In this document: piece after piece, positions 19,155 to 31,699 of the stretch
How the letters are laid out: each line of letters begins with the position of its first letter
Numbering within the stretch: the first letter of the stretch is position 1
NCBI GenBank assembly: GCA_001931905.2
Contig: MSJI02000839.1
Location: 1-64,000, forward strand
Length of the DNA: 64,000 nt
Source: Cladosporium sp. IMV 00045
Lineage: Eukaryota; Ascomycota; Dothideomycetes; Cladosporiales; Cladosporiaceae
Direction: 5' to 3'
The notes under the pieces: generated by a model
The model's database searches: none
Told to the model about the DNA's origin: nothing
What the model saw: the letters and a program-made list of their open reading frames with translations, nothing else
Program-made: the position numbers and the translations under genes

Positions 19155-21714
19155 ATGGCGCGACAGCCCGATGTTGTCATCATCGCCAGGTACGTACAGA
19201 TTGCGCGCATCCTGCCCTGTATGCGACCTGTATCATGCACGGCCATGCTAACACAGCATCAGACACGGCGCGCGCCTTGACGCTGCCGACCAAAACTGGC
19301 ACCTCTCCACTCCCACACCCTACGACCCTCCTCTCACTTACGGCGGCTGGACGCAGTGTCGCGCGCTCGGCGTGCGCATTGCGAGCTTACTGCAGGCCCG
19401 CGAACACTCCTTGAATGATGCCACCAACGAACACTCCGCGCCAGACGGCTTGGGCGTAAAACACAACGGCGATGCCAGCAAGAAGAGAAAGAGAAGAAAA
19501 CACAAGGTCGTCATCCATACCTCGCCCTTCCTCAGATGTCTCCAAACCAGCATTGCGATTTCCGCTGGCATGTCACAGTACCACCCGACGGTTTCCTCCA
19601 CACCTGCGACGAGCAAGAGCCGGACACCCAGCAGTATGCACTCTGCGTCGCCGCGACTGAGAGCCATGGACGGTGTGGGAAATTCTCCCAGCCTGGCACC
19701 AATCGCCGAGCCAAAATTAGACTTCGCTCATGAAATTGCGCGCAAGACGCTCTCCGAACACAGACTGCCTAATCCCAAATCAAAACTCCGCGTCGATGCT
19801 TTCCTGGGCGAATGGCTAAATCCAGGGTACTACGAACAAATCACGCCGCCACCACCGAGCGCGTTAATGGTCGCCACTGCAAAGGGAGAGCTTATGCAGA
19901 ACGAGCACATCGATGTTTACACGCCGACTGTCAGCACAAAGAGCTCTAGTAGTAATCTCTGGGGAGGCAGCAATGGTGTGAAGAGCGCAGGTGCTCAACC
20001 TGCAACGGATGACTGGAGTCATGTAAGGGAAGCTCTGCCCGCCCCTACAGCGAGACGCGATCGCGCAACCAGCGTTACCAGCGGTGGCAGCAGCGACACG
20101 GGCTCTGGGAGGCGCAGTCCGTTCAGGCCTGGGCATGTTCTGCACTCTCAGTCATCAACGATGCCCAAGATTGAGACCACTGCATACGTCCCTCCCACCC
20201 CTTCTTACGCGGTCTCCAGCTCAGATCACATCCCGAGAGGTTACGTGGCACATGCCCGAAACGCGACTGTAAATGTCGACTATCAGTGGGACTCATCACG
20301 GTATCCACAGAACTGGGGCGACGGCGGTGAATACGGAGAGGAATGGAGTTCGATGCACAAGCGTTTCAGAAGAGGTCTCAATCATATGGTGCACTGGTAT
20401 AGCGAAAATGACCCAGACTATCGGAATGAGGATGCGCTGGGCATCGATCAAGCCGATCACCACAACGACGAAGACGAGGAAGAGCAGGAGGACTTGGTTG
20501 TCGTGATGGTCACCCACGGTGCAGGATGCAATGCACTCATTGGCGCCATCACAGAGCAGCCAGTCTTGCTGGACGTAGGGATGGCCAGTCTGACAATGGC
20601 AGTCAAGAAGGACGACGCGCCAGCAGCTGTCCCCCCTCTTGACTATTGCGACTCGCCTAGGGAAACCACTCCAGGACAATCACCCAGAATCGGCTCGCCA
20701 GCAAACAGCGACTCTCGACCAATTAATCGTCGAACCAGTTCCGGTACAGGTCTATCAGCAATATACGAGATGAAGATCGTTGCTTCGACCGAACACTTGC
20801 GCCCAGGCTCTGACCCAGCCAAAGCTGCTCCATCTCCATTTTCAGTGCGTTCCGGCCTGGGTAGTGATACTTCCTCTCGTGCTCCTCGTCGCGGAGACGC
20901 CATGGCCAGCGCACAAATCATGGCTCCCTGGAACCTGCATGAACCGAGCGAGCGTCCCAAATCCCAGTCGTCCGCACTCGGCAGCATTCGTCGTCCTGGA
21001 GCAGCAAACTCTGCTGCACCCAGACCCTTGATGCCAGCTGGTGGCGTGCAGCGTAGCGCATCCATGGACCCCGAATCAGTACCACCGCTCTCCGGCACCT
21101 CGACTCCCAGTTCCGTCGGAGGCGGCTTGTGGACCCCGCCGTCTGGCCGTACACCGCTGCTGGAAGCGAAGCGCGAGAAAGAAGAAAAGCACACTCTCTT
21201 CTCGTCTCTCAATGGTGCCCACAACAGCCTCTCCACCCCAGGCGACAACCTAACTCTCGACTTCTCCAACTCGCCCCCAGACTCCCGCCCCGGCAGTTCT
21301 GGAGGACTGAAGACAAGATCCAAACTCCCCATCCTCGCCCTCGATGGCGCCATCGACCACCCCGACATCCAAAACCACAAAGACCAGCCCCTCTCCCCCA
21401 CAAGTCGCCGAGACTCTCAAGCCATCGTTTCCGACTCAGCAGCCCAAACCCAAGCTCAAGGTCAAGCGAACGGCGCACCTCTCGCACCCATCCCTAGCGC
21501 CGAAAGCGAGCGCGACGTGGTGCCCGAGCTCCCCAGCAAGGAAGATACGCAGCCCATGGCAAGCGACGGCAACAGCATCCCGGACTCGTTGAACAGAAGT
21601 CTGAGTCAGAAAGGTCTCTGGGGCAGCAAGCCGAGCGGGGACGAGGTCAAGAGGAGTTGGGCGGGCAAGGCGAAGAGGAGGTGGACGGTCAGCGATCAGG
21701 ATGGAAATGGCTGA
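19155..21714 (+). CDS. histidine-phosphatase (phosphoglycerate mutase-like) superfamily protein with large insertions
   Basis: Exon 1 is 19155-19189 and exon 2 19263-21714; the intron 19190-19262 uses the second of two close AG sites (GCATCAG), which restores the catalytic IIARHGARLD motif with His 13. The predicted protein is about 828 aa. HTSPFLRCLQTS supplies the second arginine, and VVMVTHGAGCNALIGAI gives the second catalytic His near residue 430. The two halves of the fold are separated by Ser/Thr-rich inserts, and the last 350 residues are low complexity, ending in a basic RRWTVSDQDGNG. Relatives occur across filamentous fungi, including the tau55/Tfc7 group of TFIIIC subunits, but this one is too long and divergent to assign a substrate. 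It could be a phosphatase or an inactive scaffold. Confidence 0.82.
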
Positions 21715-22009
21715 GTCAAGTCTGTCTGCAAGAGGCTCGAGCGAAGGAGCTGGCAGACTTTCCTATTGTTTGCTTTTTTTGCATGATGTGACGCTTCACG
21801 ATCGGATAGGAGAGGATAGGATATTCCCCACCCTGTGCATGCCTGCTCGGTTCTCAGTAGGGCGCGGAGCATGCTCACGAGTGAGATAGCATAGCTTCTC
21901 ACCCAAAAGACAATACCCACGAAAAGAAGAAACCGAAACAAATGAATAGAAGAATCCCAACCGAGCAACCAAACACTACCTTGTCTGCCCCTACGCCAAA
22001 TTCCCCTCC

Positions 22010-24351
22010 TCAAGCACCATCATCATCAACGCCCAAAATCGTAATCCTCCCCTCAACCCTCGGCGCAATGCCCCTCGTCCATAGCACTGCACCAGCATCA
22101 AACTCGCCATCACCAGTCTGTCCAGTCGCGTCCTCGCAACAAGCCGGATGGCCCTTCAAGCCTGCTAGACGCCACCATTTGCGGATGACTTTGCGGGCGA
22201 GGATGAGTTTTTGTTCTTGGGTTTCGGAGGTTTTGGGTTGTGATTTTGGCTGTGTTGGTTTGGATCTGGGAGGGTCGTCGTCTTCGGAGTCAGAGGAGTC
22301 AGAAGGAAGGGCAATGGGATCTTTGTCGCTGGCCGGCACAGCTGGGTCCTGCGCCTTGGCCGTGAGAGCATTTGATCTCCTCGCCGGATCCACATCCAAA
22401 TTCGTCGAAGACGACGAAGAAGAAACATACTCCTCCCCACCCAACCTGCTCACCCCCTTCAACCCTCCAGCCTGCACAGGAGGTTCCTTCACAGGATGCA
22501 CACCATGCAACTGCCTCTGCACGCCACCCCAATGCCTGCCCAGACTCTCCGACCAATTCCTCCACTTGCCCAGAACTTTCAGACTCAAAAAATACTGCCG
22601 GAGAATAATCGAGATGAGCAACCCGTTCTCCTCGTCGACGATAGTCTTCGCGATACCACCGTACTCCTCCAGCAGCAAGGAGTCGAAACCGTCCTTTCCG
22701 CGAACCATGTATTCGCGCGTGCAGAGGGTGTATTCCCGTTCTTTCTCGAGAGGGGAGCCAGCGATGGAGACGTCGCTGCAGCGCGACCCGGCAGGCAGGG
22801 AGGGGTCGAAGGAGAAGCGGATTCCGGAGACCTGCGGGAAGCGGCCTTCGAGAGCGGGATAGGTGGAGACGCCGTTTTCGAGGGCGGACAGGATGGCGTG
22901 GCCGGGGAGGCGGACGACGACGCATGGGTCTTCGAAGGGGAAGCAGTTCATTATGTCCTGTTGGGGGTGGGGGGTTAGTGGTGGTGTAGGTAATGAAGAG
23001 GGAGGAGGGTGGATGGCTGAACTTACCTTGACTTTCAGCACGCCGGGCGGGTAGACTTGGTCGCCTCTCACGGTGCCGGCGGCCATGATGCAGCAGTCAG
23101 CGCTATAGTGCAATTTCATGAGATCGCAGACGAAGTTTGCGAGATTGCTCTCTTTCAACCTCACGGTGGTGAAACGAGCATCGAGAGCAGCGGCGGTGTA
23201 ACCGATGGGCTTCTCCATCTTGGCCTTGAGAGCGGACGTGAGCTTGCCGACAGTTTGCAGCGTGGGCTTGTCCTCCGCGATGGAGCTGACGACGTCTCGG
23301 CGGATGATGTCGAAGTCCCAGCCCCTGCTTTGAGCATTCTTGCGTCCTTCCAGATAGCTGAGTTGTTTGAAATCCGTGCCGCTGCGGAGGAGGTGGGTGC
23401 CGTTGATGATGCAGTGGCTGTACGTGTGGTCGTGGCCACCGAGGATGAGATCCAGTGTGCCTTCCGGGATGTTGTGAGCCAGCTTCTCGTCGTTGGGCTG
23501 GCGTTGGTGGGAGATTGCTATCACGATCTCAGCACCCTCCTTTCTGAGCTGAGGCGCAAGCTCGGCGGCCGTGGCAGCTGCGCTGAGGTATTGCAGATTT
23601 GGCGGGATGGAGTTCAGAGTCGCCAGCCATTCCCTTTCGACCAGTCCAATGATGCCGACTTTGACTCCATTCGAGGCCGTGAGCATGATTGTGCGCTTGC
23701 AGTTCCCTAGCGGCACATTTTCACCCAAAGCTGGGTCGAGCACGTTCGCCACCAGCCAAGGGAATGTGCACCGCTTTGACAGGTAGCTGAACTGTTCCAT
23801 GCCAAAGTCGAGATCGTGATTGCCCAGGCAAGCTGCGTCGATGCCGGTGGCGTTGAGAAGAGGGACCATGTGGCCGCCTTTGCGTGGTTGTTAGTCATAG
23901 ATGTATATGATTCTCTTTGAATAGATGAGACTATACCTTTGGTAACACTACTCTCCAAACTCGGATTGAACGCATCACCACTGAACAAGGTCAACAGCTT
24001 CGGCTGCGCAGCGAACCTCTCATCTTTGGCGTAGAAATCGCACAAAGTCTGAAACCTGGCGATACCGCCCACCGGCTCGGCGGAGCCGGGTTCGACGTGG
24101 TAGACATCATTGTAGTGCAGGATGCGTAGATCGGGTGGAGTACTGTTTGTGTCGGAGCGGTTGCTGGAGTAGGTTACGCTTTCTGTTTGGTTTTGGGTGT
24201 TAGTTCTTGAGGGTGGCAAGGTGGAAAAACTTATATGTTGATGGGTGATGCAATGCAGAGTAGGTATTGGGGTGTTTCGTTCGACCGCTCGTGTGGTCCT
24301 TTCTTTCGTGGAAAACATACCTCCATCACCGACGTCCTGCGAGCGAGCCAT
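22010..24351 (-). CDS. 5'-nucleotidase/UshA-type metallophosphatase
   Basis: Four exons: 24351-24321, 24182-23937, 23877-23027 and 22957-22010, with introns of 138, 59 and 69 nt, all canonical; total 691 aa. Start is MARSQDVGDG. Metal-binding motifs appear in order: LHYNDVYH, LFSGDAFNPS, GNHDLDFG, AISHQ and GGHDHTY, as in the calcineurin-like metallophosphatase fold. The C-terminal 5'-nucleotidase substrate domain follows (NLANFVCDLMKL, CFPFEDPCVVVRLPGHAILS, GKDGFDSLL). A long tail with an acidic Ser/Asp patch and VIRKWWRLAG is typical of the fungal orthologues. It has no signal peptide or GPI signal, so it probably acts inside the cell on nucleotides or related phosphoesters; substrate is not deducible. 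The third intron is frame-neutral and stop-free. Confidence 0.87.
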
Positions 24352-25081
24352 ATCCGCTGACCTCCGCCAACGCAGGGACTGGTCAGGTCGATGCTGTTGT
24401 GAATTGGCAGGCGACGCAATTTGCTTGCAGTGCGTGTTGAAAAATACTTCGATTGACGATAGACCAGAGCTTGTGAACTTCAAGTAGACCAAGATGTACG
24501 TTTGCGTGTTGTCGGTGAAAAAGCAAGACGTGAGGTTCGTTTCAAGCCGCGATTGTTGATGTTACGTGGTGGTGGCGCCCCCACTTGCTGCGCCTCTCGC
24601 CTCTTTCGTTACAGCCACCGATTCGTCAAAACAGTACTACAAGTAAACGTTTGATCACAGACATCAACCGCATGCGATGTGATCAATGGACGTCAATGAC
24701 ATGATGCACAGGAATCGACCGATAGAACGGTACTGGTTAGGCTCTCAATCGCTTGAGGAATCATCAGGCAAAGTTTTTGATAAGTAATCCAAAGTACTAG
24801 TAAACTACCAAATATTTTAAAACGAGAATACATGATATTAAAGTAGCATCGATCTATCTTCCACAAGTGCCGTGTGCTCATTATCATCTAGGAAGTATCG
24901 CGTAGCAGGAAAACATTGATAACACCATAGCCTCTATAATCATTTCTTGAACAAAGAAACACTTGTCCGTTCAAGAAACCGATCGCTGGCCTCCAAAATG
25001 TATTGTTGATGCAGTCTTGTTGCCGGACCCTTCCAAACCAGAACTACAAGAAGAAAAAGGAAATGACAAACCCCACCCAGC
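24352..25081. other. intergenic with an AT-rich stretch
   Basis: About 730 bases between two same-strand genes. Bases about 24690-24960 are distinctly AT-rich relative to the neighbours. No gene seen. Confidence 0.5.
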
Positions 25082-28000
25082 TCACAACTTGAAAGTCTGG
25101 TCATCCTGCCCGTCCGCCGCGCCATGCTCAAAGTCGAAAACACTGTCGAAGTTCAAATCTTCGAAACTGACGTCTTCCATCGCGACGTCTCCGGAACTTG
25201 CTTTCGCAACAGCAGCCGTCGCGTTCGCACTCCCACTCGGAGCAAAAGCATCCGTAGCCCACGAGAAGTCCTGGTTGTGCGCTTGCTGTTCCTGCTGCGC
25301 AGGCATGCCATTGTTCAGATCGAAAGCAGGCGGCTCGCCCAAACCTCCCGTGGCGCTCATGTCGAAAGCTCCGACGCCTTCGAAGACCGCGCCTGAAGTG
25401 GCGATGAGGTCGTCCAGATCTTTGAGGAGCACGCTTTCGTCCACCCAGTGGTCGGTGCCGTTGAACCAGTCGTGCGCTTTGGGGTCTTTGGCGTAGTTGC
25501 CGCTGAGCATGGTGTATTCGGCCGTTTGCTGGCTTGGGTCACGCTGCTGCTGTTGTTGGGCCATGCCTTGAGATTGGAGAGGGATCTGCTGCGTTGCGGC
25601 GTCGTTGGCGAAGCTCAGGTCGGCGCCTACTTGCGGTCCTAGGAATTCCATCATGGCGCCTGTGGATGTCGTGTTTGGCTGCGCGATGCTCGGTATGGAG
25701 AGATCGGGCGTCGAAGCGGTGAAAGTTGGAGGCGGCATCAGCCCGCTCTCTTTCCATGCTGGGGTGACTGTTGCGAAGCGTTGAGCGCGCTCGGGGGGAA
25801 GTTCGTAGCGGTGTCTTCGTAGGTATGGGCTGGTGCTTGTGCTGTTGTCGGCACTGGTGTGGTTGCTGCGAAGCGGTATGCCGTTGGGTCCCCAGTTGTC
25901 TTGGAGTTCGGCTGCTTCCATTGCTACCAGGGTGTCTAGTCCGCGAGCCACACCGTCAGACAAGGCTGCTGCTCGCTGACGATCGCGGAGATTGCCCAAC
26001 CGCTCGTTCTGTTCCGTGAACGGGCAACGATCAACTTCTCCTTGCTGAAGCTTCTCCAGCAATTCCCATCTTGATTGCGCGGCGTTGTCGGGTCCAGATT
26101 GTTCGGCGAGCGTTCCAGTGTTGACGATCGCATTCAAGCTCGCATCTTGTTTTGCAGGCGCCTTTGGGGGCAGTTCGTATGAGCACCATCGCCGGGGCTT
26201 AGCCTGGTTGCTAGGTGAGTTCTCGAATGACCGCATATCCACCACATTGCGTTCACATTCTGCATGCTGACACCTGTAGTCCTCGCCGTGAAGCACTCCT
26301 TCTTTTGACAGCTGGTGGTACAGACTGCGGACTTCTTGCCGCTTCTGCTCAATGACCTGCGCATCCGCTCCAGCATTCATCTCCAGTACGCCCGTACGTT
26401 TAGCCTGAGATTGATTGAAAGCTGCCAGTTGTACTGAGAAGGGTATCCGAAGGCCCAGATCGCCATACGTCTCCAGGTCCTCCGGGATTTGGAAACCCTC
26501 TCCGCCAACGGAAGACGGGATGAAATCCAAGCCATGAGCCTTCTTGAACAGATCCAACCATTCGGGGTTGTCCGCAGCAGTCTGGTTCCAGCTATCGTCC
26601 GATCCATACAGCACTTTACGTGCGTGTGTTTGGAGCATATCATCAGTAAGCACGATTCCCTTGGCCGCCATATCGTTGGCGAACTTCCCGAGGCGGACCG
26701 TGAGAATCTCCCAGCAAGTTGCCTTGGTCCCAGATTCGTTGTCTATCTCAGTAAGATTAGGACCGTGATCATGCGCCGCTCCCTCTTGGTTCTTAACTCG
26801 CCCGGCGACTTCCAGTGCATGAGCATTTCCGTGGTTTCTGTTCGTTGCGCTGAAGGGGTTAGGGCTGACAGCTTCAATGCCGATCAGATATGGAGGCATA
26901 GCATTAGTGACCTGCACTGCAACCGCGGGATCCAGTCCTCGACACCCTTTCCACTGCGACATTTTTGCGCCTGCTTTGAAGTGAGCAGTCAAATGATCGA
27001 CGCGGTCTTGCCAGACTGTGAATCGCTGGGCACAGAACCCACATCGGCTGTTGATGTTCGTTGCGACAGATTTCCACGCGTCCATGCATGGTAGCATCTC
27101 GCAACCGTGCATCAGACGCAGATGCTGGCGTAAATGATCTTTCCGGTAGAAGGTGCGCGCGTCGAAGCCTTTCTCCTCGCACGCGCTGTGGTTGTGAATC
27201 TCACCGTGGTCTGCAGAGACGTCCTGCTCATTGCAATACACACATGTCTTCTTCCCGGTATCCTTGTCGACGATTACCGGCCCAATGGGTGCGCATATCC
27301 ATTTCTCCAGAGACAGGTGAAGTGATTTTTCGTGCCGTGTCCAATCGTATTTCGATTTGAACGTATCTGTGCAGAATGTGCATTGGAAGATGCGTCGCTT
27401 GTCATCAGTTGGTTGACGCACGTGAGCTGTTACGTTCCGTCTCCGGCGACGGCGATCCTTCTTGCCAGCCAGGCTAGAGCTGAACGAGCCATATGATCCA
27501 TGAGATGAGCCTCGGGAGTTTGCGGCAGAAGACACAGCCGAGTGCGAGTGCGAAAGAGAGCTGGGGTGGCTCGTGTCAAAGGAAGTCGTCGATTGAGCTC
27601 TCTTCTGTGACCATCCTGAACCGTTGCTAGAGTGATTCCGACGGCGAGTGTTGTAGCTTGAGGGCGATGTTGCTTCTTCCGGAAGGTCTGATCTCTCAAC
27701 GGCCTTGAAAATATCCGTGAAGCGAGCAGGTTCGTTTTCAGGCGGGGAGTGCTGCCATCGCTCGAAGGGGTTGAGCTCCTCCCAAGGCTTTTCCGGTTCG
27801 GGGATGTCAATAGCAGGTGTGGTTGGGCGCAAGCTGGGCGACTCGCACACTCTAGGTCGCGGCCTTTGCGAAGTCTTCGCCCTTCGCCGCGCATTCGCGA
27901 GCCAGTTGGCGATTTGCATGGGCTTCAACTCTGTTTGCCTCTCCAGCTCGGCTTTCTCTTCTTCGGTCGGGTAAGGGTGGCTCTGGTGAGCGTCCAGCCA

Positions 28001-28748
28001 CTCGCGGAGGATTTTGACCGCATGGCGTGGGAAGCGAATACCATTACGCTTGGTACTGCCAGGCGCATCATCGCCTCTCGGGGTGAGGGTGCCGCTGGCT
28101 CGGCTGTGCAAGGTTTTAATGCCCGTCAGCTTACCTGTTTCTCTGCAGGAAAGCTCGTCGACGGAGTGTAGGGTATCGAAGAAGACGCCATTGGCATCAT
28201 TAGTGTAGTTGCTCGCCTCAAGCGTCTGAGAATTGGAGAAGCTGCATTCTCGGAACAGACTCTTGCACGCCTTGCATCCTATCTCGCCAGTCCACGTGTA
28301 GCATTGCAGGTGCTTTGATCTGCAGTAATCGCAAGGCTTCTCGGGCCGAACAAATCTACGTCCATGTCAGTGGTGATATATGTTAGCTCAATTGGCCTCG
28401 GCTGACCTGGGAATGAAGTTTTCAAATCGGCTGTAGTCAGGCTCCTCAATGCCAGTGCTAGGGCCTGCGGCGGGAGTGTAGTCCCAGTCAAGTAGTCCAT
28501 GGCAGATGCAGCTAGGAGGAATAGGGCGTTAGCTGGGGAAAGCCTGCAGAAGGACGACCAAGGACCTACTTGTCAGTGTCAGGGTGGGCAGGGCATGTGT
28601 ATCGCTGTTGGTCGAATTGCTGCCCAAGATCTGCCGGAGCGTTGGCAAGGGTATTGTCGGCGCCGCCATCGAGAGCCATTGCCGATGGCTCGATTAGCTC
28701 ATTGACGTCGAAGGAAGCCATCTCGGGCTCTTCGGCGATGGTAGGCAT
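25082..28748 (-). CDS. transcription factor with Zn2Cys6-like, TALE homeodomain and C2H2 elements
   Basis: Exons 28748-28570, 28511-28407 and 28355-25082; introns 28512-28569 and 28356-28406; about 1185 aa. Near residues 103-132 a six-cysteine array with spacing C-x2-C-x6-C-x8-C-x2-C-x6-C matches the fungal Zn2Cys6 pattern. Residues about 197-255 form a homeodomain with the three-residue loop extension (HPYPTEEEK) and recognition helix WLANARRR of the TALE/KN class. C2H2 units follow at about 415-440 (CTFCTDTF...H...H) and 535-560 (CGFCAQRF...H...H), with Cys/His-rich sequence between. The C-terminal third is Gln- and acidic-rich, ending near LNFDSVFDFEH, as an activation domain would be. This is a nuclear DNA-binding regulator of a known fungal homeobox/C2H2 class; its target genes are unknown. 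Confidence 0.85.
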
Positions 28749-30614
28749 TGCCTAATCGAGGCAACAAAAGGCGTGCAGTGCAAAGCCAGCAAGGCGTGAA
28801 GCACGGCCAGAGACAGGGCGTGGATGCAAGCAGTGAATTTGGGAGAGGATGTAGAAAGGCGCGAAGAGGCAAGAAGATGAAAGGGCGCGCACACCCAGAC
28901 CTAAAGGCGTAGCGAGACGAGAGGAAGAGGCGCAGGTGCAGGTGGCAGAATCATGCTCACGATGCTGACTACGACAATTGTTACGGCGGAAGAGAGTAGA
29001 GTCATCCGGTGCAGCGCCAGGGCTGCGTGTGCAGCGAGTGTGGTACGCCTTGGAGCTTGTACTTCAAAGGGCGCGCAGCCTTTTCCTCACGCAGGTGGCA
29101 GGCGGGAGACAGCCGACGCTTGTCAATTCAATCCCCATGCCACCAAACTCCATCGAATCATTAATCAATGCGCCGCCCCGATTATCGGATGCGTTTGTTA
29201 GTTTGGGGCTTAGTCCATGGCGGGGAACTCCATTCAATCGGCCAGTCTTGCGGAATTCAGGCCATTCGTCTCTCTATGTCGCTTCCTCTCTATCGGTATC
29301 AACCATCGGGATGCGTGCCGGTCGGGTCAGCACAGGTGTGCCACAGCCATTGAACACCGTAAGGTTCGTCATGCGCATGCTTCTTCTGCATGTACCCGTG
29401 TGTCGCCCATGCACTCCATGGAAGTATCTTGAAGAATCTTGACAGGCCATGTCACAGTGCTGTCGCGTGCCTGTTCACGAAAATTCCCAGGCATTCCACG
29501 ATCTGCGACATCAGATCTGTGATGAGTCTTCACGACTTGAGCGAACTCAGAATCCTTCTCGACTTTTAAGCTCCATCACGCTATAGCTCTCCCATTGATC
29601 TGGAAGTCCGCATTGCTCTCCAAGTGTCCAATGATAACACGCGTTCCGGAAGGTCACCACGAGGGCGGTGTAGCATATATGTCAGCAACTGACGGATCCT
29701 TGCCCGAAGTAGCGGTTGACTGCATGTATCCAAAGCAATCTTGCTTCCACGCGTGACTCTTATTCAATCCTTTGGCGTTATAGGAAGTATAGGAAGACTA
29801 TCAGCCCTTTCTAGATCGCTGTGAGTGGAGACCATGGCTAGGCATCAGGATCGGTGTTCGGAGTTCGATTGATTAAGATGCAGCCCTCTGAATGATCTGT
29901 TCCTTGGGAATACTTTGAGTTTCGACTCACGAGGCACCTGGGATTGACTTTTTCCAGAATGCGAGTTTTCCTCTTCCATGAGGAACAGCCTCGTGGTTCG
30001 CACATAAAAGAAAAAATGGCCGAACACCCCATATCTTGCCGCAGAATACAAACCTTCCACAGCACACACAAGCAAGCACAGTATCTCCCATGAAGAAGAT
30101 CATCCAAACACGCCGCCCAAATGGAACTGCAATGCTAATCCAAGGGTCCAACACCTGCCCTTTGCGAAGTCGGGGCTACTCTGCACAGGCTGACGACCGA
30201 GGTCTTCTTAAATCCTCATGATCCTGCAGTAATCCCACAGTCGTGGTTTCGGCCGAAACACAGCATCTCTCATGCACAAATAGAGGTGGGCTGATTGCAG
30301 TGATAAGACAGCTGCACGGCTCAAAGCGTGCCGAGTGGTCGGTTGTTGTATACCTAGGTTGTAGAATGTGCTTGCCTGACGTGTCGGCCGAGGAAGGCAA
30401 GTCATCGATGCGGGGCAAAGGACGTTGGAATCGATGGGTCTCTTTATCTCGACATCATCTCAATTGCACGACTTGTCATTTGCTCGTCTGCTTATCATTT
30501 CTTGAAGACTGTCGATAATCTTGTGAACATCACGAATCTGATTGAAAAAACATCTCGAAAGAACAGGAAATAACTCTACTTCTCACCACCGCCAGATAAC
30601 TCATCAAACACACC
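28749..30614. other. 1.9-kb divergent intergenic region, no gene seen
   Basis: The longest gene-free stretch in the window, between the transcription factor and the aldolase gene, which are divergent. Only short frames without domain or splice support are present. Such large upstream regions are usual for fungal regulators. Confidence 0.5.
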
Positions 30615-31699
30615 ATGGCGCCCCACGCAGAGAACGCCACCGGCACCGCCTCTGATGGCAAAGAAGTCCCCGTCAACCCAGGCGAGGCACCGCTGGAGCC
30701 AGGAATCAAGAAGAACATCGCCCAAGGCAAAATGATCTCATTCCCTCAGTCAGTAGCGACCTCCCGCAACCCTCCTCACATATCGCCACCCGCATCGCCA
30801 CCTACTAACATTGCCTCATAAAGACCACCAACCTTCACAGACAAACACGAAGAGCGCGAATACCTCAAAGGCCGCCTGGCCGCGGCCTTCCGCATCTTCG
30901 GCAAATACGGCTTCGACGAAGGCGTAGCCGGACACATAACCCTCCGCGATCCAGTCCAACCAGACTGCTTCTGGGTAAACCCATTCGGACGGGCGTTCAG
31001 CCTCATCACAAAATCGGACCTAATCCTCGTCGACCACAGCGGGCAAGTGATCGGGGGCGGTGAGAACCGCCTCCTCAACACCGCAGCGTACATGATCCAC
31101 AGCGCGATCCACGAGGCGCGGCCGGACGTCATGTGCGCGGCGCACAGCCACAGCATTTACGGACGGACGTTCTGCTCGCTGGGGAGGAAGATCGATGCGC
31201 TGACGCAGGATAGCTGTGCTTTTCATGAGGATCACGTGCTGTATGAGAGTTTCAACGGGGTGGTTTTGGCGGAGAAGGAAGGGAAGGATATCGCGGCTTG
31301 TCTTGGGGGGAAGAAGGCGGCGTTGTTGCAGAATCATGGGCTGCTGACGGTGGGGAAGTCGGTGGAGGAGGTGAGTTTTGAATCTTGTCATTTTGTTCCA
31401 ATTCGTGGATTTCCAGTTATGGCTGCGTCCAGGGGTGTCCATGTGCCAGCTCATTTGACCTCTTACTGACTACTTCGATACAGGCCGTCTTTTGGTTCCT
31501 CTCCCTCGAGAAATGCTGCCACAGCCAGCTCATGGCCGAAGCGGCAGCAGCATCACGCGGCGAGAAGCCCGTGGCCATTGGCGCTGAAGAAGCAGCATAT
31601 ACCTACCGTACGGTGGGATCGACCAAGGCTGGCTGGTTCAGCGCGAAGCCGCTGTTCGATGTCATTCATAAGGAGACTGGAGGTGATTACTTAGAGTAG
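30615..31699 (+). CDS. class II aldolase/adducin-domain protein
   Basis: Three exons: 30615-30748, 30824-31370 and 31484-31699; introns 30749-30823 (GTCAGT, CTAAC branch, AAAG) and 31371-31483 (GTGAGT...ACAG). All phases agree, giving 298 aa. The fold is recognisable from GKYGFDEGVAGHITLRDP, FWVNPFGRAFSLITKSDLIL, the metal-binding pair in CAAHSHSIYGRTF, and QNHGLLTVGKSVEEA with its further His. Family members (fuculose-1-phosphate aldolase, ribulose-5-phosphate epimerase, adducin head) act on sugar phosphates with a zinc ion bound by histidines. Fungal homologues of this type are mostly uncharacterised cytosolic proteins, so the substrate is open. No targeting signal is visible. Confidence 0.88.

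Noticed and set aside
20643..21401. 252-codon minus-strand frame
   Set aside because: Shadow of the histidine-phosphatase gene, whose motifs and splice site fix the plus strand.
23057..23710. 217-codon plus-strand frame
   Set aside because: Shadow of the nucleotidase gene on the opposite strand; no domain.
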